Assembly (NCBI RefSeq): GCF_027244095.1
Contig: NC_069657.1
Coordinates: 148,486,857 to 148,550,856 of the forward strand
Length of the DNA stretch: 64,000 nt
DNA from: Hemicordylus capensis
Taxonomy: Eukaryota > Chordata > Lepidosauria > Squamata > Cordylidae
Reading direction: 5' to 3'
Numbering within the stretch: the first letter of the stretch is position 1; every line of letters begins with the position of its first letter. Below, piece after piece: positions 57,601 to 64,000 of the stretch. A model generated the notes under the pieces. That model saw only the letters and a list, made by a program, of their open reading frames with translations. It was not told where the DNA came from and ran no database searches. The translations under genes were made by a program, and so were the position numbers.

Positions 57601-60600
57601 CTATGGGGGACAGACAGAACTGGCCTGGTTCTGTTCAAGGCCGCTCCGGCCTCTAACCAAACCGGGCCAGATGGTTCGGTGCACACCCCTAATAATTATT
57701 GTCTTTGGCACTCCTTGCGCAAAGATCTTACCACAGTGAAGACAGAAATAAAAACCAAGGCCCTCATACTGGCAAGGACAGTACCAAACAGTCTCTTTGA
57801 TCTTGGAGACTGTCCACCATTTGCACCATTGCCGGCCGAAGCCTTAAACACTAATGTACTGGCCGTTAATGGCATGCCTTCAATACCAACTTGTTTGCCA
57901 CCCAGCATCATCAGATTGGCCATTCATGCCTCGGCATGGTACCAGATAACATCCGACCAGTGAGTCTTAAGAATTATCAACACTGATTACGCTATCGAGT
58001 TCATACGTTTGCCAAGTTTCGAGGGCATAAAGACTCCTGCCCTAACCCTGTGGCAAGAAGTGCATGTTTTGTTGGGAAAGGGTGTGATAGTACCTGTGCG
58101 GTGGACAGACCGACTGAAGGGGTTCTACTCATGCTATTACTTGATAATCACACGACATGTGGATCGTCTATCATCAGACGGATCTCCAAGAAACTGAGAC
58201 AAAATGGTGTCTGACTGCCAGAAAAAGGAAGGTACGGAGCACGTGCACGGCAGGGAGGAGCGCCAAAGAGGAGCTAATTAATCCATCCAGAAGGTCCCTG
58301 CACAGGCACAGTAACCCATTTCTCATGATTGACAACGGATCACCTCCAGATCATAAGTTGCAGGTAAGCAACCTGTTTTTCCTCACTGGAGATTTGCTTC
58401 TGTCAAATAAAAAAGTAACACAACACCCTTGCAGATGTGAATGATTGCCAGCAGGTGGCACTATGGATCTCTCCAATATCTCAGTGCTTACTCTGCACTA
58501 ATAATAAATAAATGTCAGTGCCCAGGAAGTCCAATTTCTGTACCAGGAAAAGCAGGATTCCTGAATTTACACAATTTGATGAATTGTACTAATTAAATAC
58601 GTTTTCTCAGTTTCTCATTTTGCATCATTCTGGCATATTTAAGCCACTTTGCATAATTAACTTGGACGTTGCTTAATATGACAAGGGGTGAGAAACTGTT
58701 CAGAACACTGAAGCTGCACCCCCAGCTGCAGGAGTCTTACTTAACCCCCCCACTCTGGGTTTGGATATCTCAGTAGATGTCACCTATACACATTTTTCAG
58801 CTGCAAGGGTTAGGAAATTGCTTTAAAAAAAAAAAAAAAGAACATAGTTTGCAGAGATAATTTGGAAACTAAATTCTGCAACACTTTCACATTTTGTGCC
58901 TGTCCTGCACTCTGATGCAGTAGCACTGTTTGCATTTCAATTACACTAAGGAAAGACAAACAATCCTAACTTGATATATGAAATGGTGAAGTAAATTGAT
59001 TGTAACCATCCAGAAGGAGAAGAAAATTAATTGAAAATGTCAGATGGGTGTAATGTGACTGGGGGTGTGGGGTCTGGGAGGCAAATTCAGTACTGAGTAT
59101 TACGAAAGCGATCAATATTAAGAAACGGATCAAAAATAATACCTTATGTTTTTGTTTTTGTATTTATAAATAAAATTTTAAAGAAAAGAAAACTGTAAGT
59201 ATCTCAATACCAGTATATACATTTTTGCTGGGCCTATAGAGATTATGGCGTGCAGTTCTGGTCATCCAGTTTCTAAAAGGAACTTCTAAAAGGGCTAAAG
59301 AGGTAACATGATAAAGGTTTATTGAATCTATGCATGATATGATGAGAATGCATATAGAAAAACAATTCTCTCTCAAAACTCTGGAACTTGGAAGTCATCT
59401 AATGAAATTGAATTGTGGTAGGTGCAGTGAAGCAACCAAAAGCATTTCTTCACATAATGCAATACTCAGTTACGGAATTCATTCCCATAAAATGTGGTGA
59501 CAGCCACTAGCCTAGGTGATGTTATCAAATCAGTGGAGGCTGGGACTTGACAAATTTTCTTTGGATCTAGGAGCCAGCCCAATAATTTAACAGCTAGGCA
59601 AAATTACTGTGCTAAGTGATGGACATTATGAGTGGGGGAGAGAGTAAATTGGCTTCTTTTTATCCCCTTTACAAGTAACCTACTTAGAGCAGAAACGGGA
59701 CTGCCTGGGACAAATAAAGGTTTTATTAAAGAAGTCTGCCTCTGGATATCTTAGGCTAGGTGCCATGACTCCCAGGTGTCTGGGATTTGTCAAGCCCTGA
59801 GCTAAACGTGGGTTCCACATTCAGAAGTAGTATACCTCTGATTACCAGATGCTAGAGGCAAACAAAAGGGGATGGCTTCATCATTGTGCCCCATTTGTGA
59901 ATGTTCCAGGGCTATTTAGCTGGGCAGTGTTGCAAACAAGAGTGTTGGACCTTGGATTTGTTGCAGCAGAACAATTCTTAAAACCATTAAGTTCTTAATA
60001 TTGTTTCAAGTCTGCTGCTATCTGTTCTTTTCCCTGACAGGACAGCTTTCCAGACCTGTAGTAATTTCGCCTGCACTTCTGTAGTTTAAAAAAATCTTTA
60101 CTCCCAAATGCCAAACACATGGTTTCTAAAAGTGTGTCTTTTTAAAAATCTGATATTGATAACCAACTTAAAATAACCCAAAATCTAGGCATTAAGACTA
60201 AGGCCAGCAATAAAAATATACATAAATGAGCTGCTACTGCAGGGTAACTTGATCTTGCCTTAAGGTAAAGCAGGCCTGCTCAATTTAGGCCCCCAGCTAT
60301 TTTTGGACTACAACTCCCATAATCCCCAGCCACAGTGGCCAATAGCCAGGGATTATGGGAATTGTAGGCCAACATCTGCAGGAGGGCTGAAGTTGAGCAG
60401 CCCTTAGGTAAAGGTTTAACACGGAATATGTCCTCAGTCTGAATCAAAGAGTAATTGCTCAAGAATGGTGAACCTGGTTGGAGCTGCTGTGTGTCTGGTG
60501 TTGGAGAGCAGTCCACTCCATGAATCGGAATCTGGCTTCTCTGCATAGATGCCCTAACAACGTGAAGATGTTGCAGCCTTGCCCCCTTCCTACCATGTTT

Positions 60601-61047
60601 TTTGTGTTTCCTGTGCTTCCAGCCCAAAGCCCCCTCACCTCACTACATTTCTGTGACACTAAAATTGCAACAATTTTGCTTTCCTCTCCAGCCACATTCC
60701 TTGAACACTTCTTGTGTCCCTTGCCAAAAAGCCAACCGGATTGCCAACTTAATTTCTGCTTCAATCTCTAGCTATGCTTTTTGAACATTGCCAATGCCTC
60801 TGCCAAAAAGCTCCTCCTTGTCTTCCCTCCTTACTCACTTCCATTTCTGTATCTCAGCCCCTGCTTCCAGGTCCCACAGAGAATCGCTCCACCTGGAAGG
60901 ACTGGGGCCGGAAGATACGTCTCCTTGCAGGATACATGTGGCCAAAGGGGAACCATCCCCTGCAAGGGTTGGTAATATTCTGCATGACACTTATGGGGCT
61001 GGAACGTGCCATCAACGTCTATGTGCCCATCTTCTACAAGCACATTG
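48087..61047 (+). CDS. ABCB6: ABCB6: ABC half-transporter, N-terminal part (rest beyond window)
   Basis: Three coding exons are present: 48087-48602 (its UTR begins at 48071), 52243-52380 and 60858-61047, joined in phases 0, 0 and ending in phase 1. The first encodes the N-terminal TMD0 with several hydrophobic helices. Cys8 and Cys26, a disulfide pair in human ABCB6, are present. Conserved stretches include [26 protein letters not shown] and [10 protein letters not shown] in the first two exons. The third exon has [20 protein letters not shown] and [19 protein letters not shown], where the ABC transmembrane domain begins. The acceptor at 60857 is preferred over cag|GTCCC at 60871 because only the former keeps the frame. 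The remaining TMD and ATP-binding exons must lie right of 64000. Known role: porphyrin-linked and endolysosomal transporter; Langereis blood group in human. Confidence 0.93.
48603..52242. other. ABCB6 first coding intron, no recognised element
   Basis: AT-rich around 50600-51130. I saw no SINE, MITE end pair or coding similarity. Old decayed repeats are likely but not identifiable by eye. Confidence 0.5.
52243..52380 (+). CDS. ABCB6: ABCB6 second coding exon
   Basis: It encodes [20 protein letters not shown] then [20 protein letters not shown], matching the end of TMD0 and the linker in human ABCB6. It is in phase 0 at both ends, with acceptor caactcccccag and donor CAG|GTGGGC. Confidence 0.9.
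52973..53362. mobile_element. hAT-type MITE (TAAGGATATGC ends)
   Basis: It begins TAAGGATATGCATGAACTGA and ends with the reverse match TCAGTTCATGCACATCCTTA. The interior is palindromic and includes TTTGTATGGTGGTCATGG facing TGACCACGCAAATGG. The flanks GCTTAATC and AATTAGTC match only partly. The core is shared with the copy at 53670. Confidence 0.75.
53447..53657 (+). repeat. tRNA-headed SINE with the shared tail
   Basis: The head has TAGCAGCAGCAGAGCATGTG and a B box at CAGGTTCAATTCCTGG. The tail is ACAATACTGAACTAGAGGGA and TCTGACTCAGTATAATGCAG. It sits between the two sister MITEs at 52973 and 53670. Confidence 0.8.
53670..54094. mobile_element. hAT-type MITE, sister of the 52973 copy
   Basis: It begins TAGGGATATGCACAAGCC and ends CCTTGGTTCGTG, with a perfect 8-bp duplication CTCCTGAG (53662-53669, 54095-54102). 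The right tip is shorter than the left. The core (CCATTTGCGTGGTCAGCA) matches the neighbour at 52973, so the two belong to one family. Confidence 0.78.
54103..55329. other. ABCB6 intron, mostly unassigned
   Basis: Between the second MITE and the DIRS-like fossil. The stretch 54680-55100 (GTAGTGCTTTGGAGTGTCCA; ACCTTACAAAGTTGTTGTAA) has the flavour of an old MIR-like SINE, but the match is too weak to call. Confidence 0.4.
55330..58380 (+). mobile_element. DIRS-like tyrosine-recombinase retroelement fossil
   Basis: It is bounded by inverted terminal repeats of roughly 190 bp (about 55330-55530 and 58190-58380), the feature that sets DIRS elements apart from LTR elements. Recognisable parts: a gag-like region with a Cys/His-type start (about 55700-57020) and, after an inserted hAT MITE, a stretch like the beginning of the DIRS reverse transcriptase region (about 57980-58180). 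It is much shorter than a whole DIRS element and is broken in several ways, so it is a fossil. The terminal repeats still agree well, so the insertion is not very old. It lies in the ABCB6 intron. Confidence 0.72.
57052..57691. mobile_element. hAT-type MITE inserted in the DIRS-like fossil
   Basis: It begins TAGGAATGTGCAAAACCAG and ends GGTGCACACCCCTA, with a perfect 8-bp duplication ATAATTAT (57044-57051, 57692-57699). The two halves form a long imperfect palindrome of about 300 bp per arm (for example CCTGTAGCCCC against GGGCCTACAGG). No transposase is present. Confidence 0.85.
59225..59560 (+). mobile_element. Old CR1-like LINE fragment
   Basis: Broken translation shows the same landmarks as the 43985 copy: a GNMIKVY-like stretch, a [13 protein letters not shown]-like stretch, then NVVTATSL. 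It is highly diverged, so older than the other copies. Confidence 0.5.
60271..60405. mobile_element. Small hAT-type MITE with ACTACAACTCCC core
   Basis: The ends CAGGCCTGCTCAA and TTGAGCAGCCCTT carry a perfect 8-bp duplication AGGTAAAG (60263-60270, 60406-60413). The core matches the copy at 33411. It lies in the ABCB6 intron, about 450 bp before the third coding exon. Confidence 0.82.
60858..61047 (+). CDS. ABCB6: ABCB6 third coding exon
   Basis: It encodes the start of the ABC transmembrane domain ([20 protein letters not shown]). The donor is ATTG|GTAAGC. The acceptor is tctgtatctcag. No further ABCB6 exon is recognisable between 61048 and 64000. Confidence 0.9.
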
Positions 61048-62004
61048 GTAAGCAGAGAGGGGTGACTTCCAGGGAGGCATGGTGCTGCTGCCTCTAGCAG
61101 AGGTTCAGACATGCATGTGAGAGAGCAAATGCCAGGCAGGTTTCTCATGTGGAAGTTTCAGAATGCCACCCATTATGACAAATATTCCAAATTGACCAGT
61201 AGAGGGTGCCCTTATACAGAAAGTTGCTGGGTGCAGAGGATTTACTGAGGATAGAGGGTACCTTGCAGCAAATTCAGTGGAAGCCAGGAGCTTTCTGATA
61301 CAGATATTTGTCTCGGGGAGCTGCAAAGAGCTGGGAAAGCTTGGTGGCTTGATATCAAATGCTTGTTTTTAAGCACTGCGTGTTGCATTTTGAGTATGTG
61401 CCATAGAGGTATGTATTATAAACATAATATAAGAAGAGACCTGTAAGCAACCGCATTCCTAAGTGTAAGTGACTACCTGGAAAGCCCTTGACAAACTTAG
61501 GAGACATGGTTGGACCTGCTCAGCACAACATGAGGACTTGGGACTTCTAACCCAGCTGGAGAGACAGGGTCCCGGGTGCTGAAATGCAGGTACCTTTGGT
61601 GCAGGGTTACTGTTCTGTTTATATGGGTTCTCTTTGTTGCAATGAGGCAGCAGTATGAGGGGAAAGCATCTTTTAAGTAGCACCAACAAAAGTACTGTAT
61701 CTCAAAGTAGCCAAATTTTCCCTGGAAGTTTTTCACACACAGTGCTTTTAGCCTGTATCTTCTATGGAATGGATGTGTCCATTCACAGATTAGCCAAATT
61801 TACCACAAAGTCCCTGCGAGCTAGCAGGGAGCACTTCACACGATTCAAGTTTTTCATCGTGCGTGTAGCCCAATTTATATCCAGAGTTTTAAAAACCCAC
61901 TTTTTGCCTCAGTGTTTTTGGGGCAACTTCGAACTCGCAGTAAAGCCTTGCAGAAAAACCACGGTAAAGCTTTCTGATTGGAAAAGCTCCTGCTAACTGA
62001 ACAA

Positions 62005-62235
62005 AAGAGGCACCTTTTTAAAGTGACGATTTTCTTTACTAAGCAGGGAGAGGGCAACTGGCCCGATCCATCCCCAGCACAGCATCCCCTCTCCAGTGGC
62101 TGTTGCTGGTGACTATCTTATGTTTCATTTTTAGATTGTGATTCCTTTGGGGACAGGGAGCCATTTTATTTAGTTATTTATATCTATGTAAACGGCTTGG
62201 AAACTTCCGTTGAAAAACGGTATATAAATATTAGT
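62005..62235 (+). mobile_element. LINE/SINE tail, second copy
   Basis: It matches the 17295 copy through AAGCAGGGAGAGGGCAACTG, TTTGGGGACAGGGAGCCAT and ACGGTATATAAATATTA. Sequence from about 61720 probably belongs to the same insertion but has no second copy here to confirm it. Confidence 0.6.
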
Positions 62236-62429
62236 TGTATTCATAGTCAGCAAGCTTTTGTTTTCTCTCAAATTTTTCTTCAGGCTGGATTTTAGCATGG
62301 CTACTTATGATTTTTGTAGTTTTGAAATAGTTTCTTTGCATGTGAAATTCTCAGTTGTACCACTTCAGACTGTGGGAGTGGGAATTCTGTTTTTGAATGT
62401 AGCCATGTTTGTTTTTTTAGGTTCATGTC

Positions 62430-62700
62430 ATGTCAAAACCCTAGCTCTCGTGTTCATTGAGCTGTTTCTCTTGTCTTCTTTCAAGTTCCTCCTTAAGGCC
62501 TGCTTCTTTAGCAAAACTTTCCCTGACCTTCTGTAGCCTTGCTTTATCTGCATTTCCTCTGCCACCTAATTCTCTCCTACCTGATACACTGCTGTATGCA
62601 TGGTAAATCCCTGACTACTGTCCTGTCCCCTAATCATCCCTATCTTGTCCCACCCAGAGTACATTATAAATCCTCCGTGGCAGGGACTTTGTAACTACAG
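62430..62700 (+). mobile_element. L2/CR1-superfamily LINE 3' fragment
   Basis: FKFLLKACFFSKTFPDLL resembles the C-terminal LKTHLFxxAF motif of this LINE group. It is followed by a pyrimidine-rich 3' UTR ending at TGGCAGGGACTTTGTA. The frame is short and diverged. Confidence 0.45.
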
Positions 62701-62930
62701 TACTCTGTTTGTGGACATGTACAATAAGATAATTTTAATTTCTAGTTGAATCTGCAAGTCAGAGCATATTAACTCTGGGGGTAACATTTTGCCAGGGTGG
62801 TGGTGGCTTTTGCCCATGCAGACATGGAAGTTTAGTGACCACCTCAGAGCTCCCACCTCCTCTCCTAGAGGTTTTTGTCCTAAGCCCTGCGGTGACCTCC
62901 CATCCCAACTCTTGTGTTCAGCTTCTGTGG

Positions 62931-62957
62931 GGAGGGGAGGGGAGGGGAGGGGAGGGG
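62931..62957. repeat. (GGGGA)n short tandem repeat
   Basis: About five GGGGA units in the ABCB6 intron. A 14-nt poly-G run lies at 63468-63481 and a 22-nt poly-T run at 52445-52466. Confidence 0.85.
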
Positions 62958-63394
62958 GCAGCCTGCAGGGGGCCCTCCCTTTGTTAGCAGAAGCTGTTGG
63001 TGTGTGCCAGGTTCCCATGCCCCGGTGGGCGGTGCGAGTGCCAGCTCAGGGCAGCTATTGAGAGGTATCTGAATAGAGGAGGATGGACTTTGGACCTGCC
63101 TTTCAGCCCTGACTTCTAGACTTTACAAAAGAGTCATTGCAGGCGGGAGGAATGGAATTGCAAACTGCATACAAAATGGCTTGATGGGAATGGAGCTGGG
63201 AGTTTGGGGGAATGCGCTGCCCTACATGCTAAGCAGCTGCTGGGCAAATAAATCCTTCTCAGGCCCACCTGGGGGAGGTTACGCCCTCCTATCTTAAGCA
63301 GGTTCTTTACACTCTCACTAGTCTAGGCAGATCTGGCAAATCTTTCTTTTGCCAGTCATATGGCCCAGAGTTCATACTTGCATCTAGCTGTAGC

Positions 63395-63780
63395 AGGGAC
63401 TTAAGAACATGAACAGCCATATTGGGTCCAACTTCTAGTCTGTCAAGTTCAACATCCTCTCTGCCGTGGGGGGGGGGGGGGCCATAATGGGGAGTGTTTA
63501 TCCTCTTGTTAATCATCAGTATCTTGTGGATTTGCATATACTATACCTGAAAACAGAAGTTGTGCTTTCAACTGTCATGATTAGTAGCCACCAACATGCT
63601 CCTGGTATATTCATGAAATCCTGTTTTTGTTTTTGTTTTTAAAAGGTCATTTATGTTGCTGACCTGCCATAAAATTCTGTGGCAGTGAGTTCCGTCGACC
63701 AAATACTTTAGCGCCTATCCTTTAGCTGCCTATCAATTTCCATGAGTGGAATCCAGTTATAGAATTTGCGTGCCTGAAGA
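63395..63780 (-). mobile_element. Possible old CR1-like LINE fragment
   Basis: Stretches such as CTGTGGCAGTGAGTTCCGTC and AACATGAACAGCCATATTGG resemble the minus-strand CR1-like 3' region at 44000-44330. The match is weak. Confidence 0.35.
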
Positions 63781-64000
63781 ATTTTCAGGCTAGGTAAATG
63801 CAATCCAGATGGAGGACTTATTGATGTTGCATTCCTAGATTAGTTCTACATCTGAACTTGTGAGGGAGTTTCCCAGGTACTTACAAATGTTCCTCCCCCA
63901 CCAGTGCAGGACCCCCTTTTTGGTTTTTAAATGCTATCCTGACTAAACATGCTTGGTGCACCAAATCCTGCTACTCTTAACTATGGATTCACAGATCCAC

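Noticed and set aside
57226-57963. 245-codon ORF crossing the MITE edge
   Set aside because: It spans a hAT MITE and fossil sequence, so it is not a gene.

Overview
This is vertebrate nuclear DNA, almost certainly from a squamate reptile (lizard or snake). The repeats point there: a Sauria-type SINE with a BovB-like tail, tRNA-headed squamate SINEs, 5S-rRNA-headed SINEs, L2/CR1 and RTE-BovB LINEs, a DIRS-like fossil and many hAT-type MITEs. I cannot name the species.

Three host genes are supported by exon-by-exon similarity to remembered human proteins and by matching splice phases. ANKZF1 lies on the minus strand (about 1-22.65 kb) and its last exon or exons fall beyond the left edge. ATG9A lies on the plus strand (about 22.8-43.26 kb) and is complete: 14 coding exons, a predicted 850 aa, plus 5' UTR exons. 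ABCB6 lies on the plus strand (about 46.4 kb onward), with only its first three coding exons in the window. ANKZF1 and ATG9A are head-to-head across a short CpG-rich promoter. ABCB6 follows ATG9A tail-to-head. This neighbourhood matches the human ABCB6-ATG9A-ANKZF1 cluster.

By known family roles, ANKZF1 releases stalled nascent chains on ribosome quality control complexes, ATG9A is the autophagosome lipid scramblase, and ABCB6 is a porphyrin-linked ABC transporter. They are neighbours by ancestry. The only sign of shared regulation is the ANKZF1/ATG9A promoter.

Layout: 1-9.8 kb, ANKZF1 exons with short introns. 9.8-21.3 kb, a large ANKZF1 intron holding an L2 LINE nested inside another L2, several SINEs and two MITEs. 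22.5-23.6 kb, CpG-rich promoter region. 23.6-43.3 kb, ATG9A, with a textbook U12-type AT-AC intron, a near-perfect 0.5 kb palindrome in an intron, several MITEs and SINEs, a strong intronic hairpin and a 6-nt last coding segment. 43.3-46.4 kb, intergenic CR1-like and RTE-BovB LINE fragments. 46.4-64 kb, ABCB6, whose second coding intron (52.4-60.9 kb) holds two related hAT MITEs and a DIRS-like fossil that was itself hit by another hAT MITE.

No prokaryotic-type system, CRISPR array or intact autonomous transposon was seen. The most unusual items are the U12 intron, the palindrome and a second fold-back made of a MITE tip plus its target site, the two SINE types that share one tail under different heads, and the tetranucleotide repeat that serves as a splice-site pyrimidine tract.
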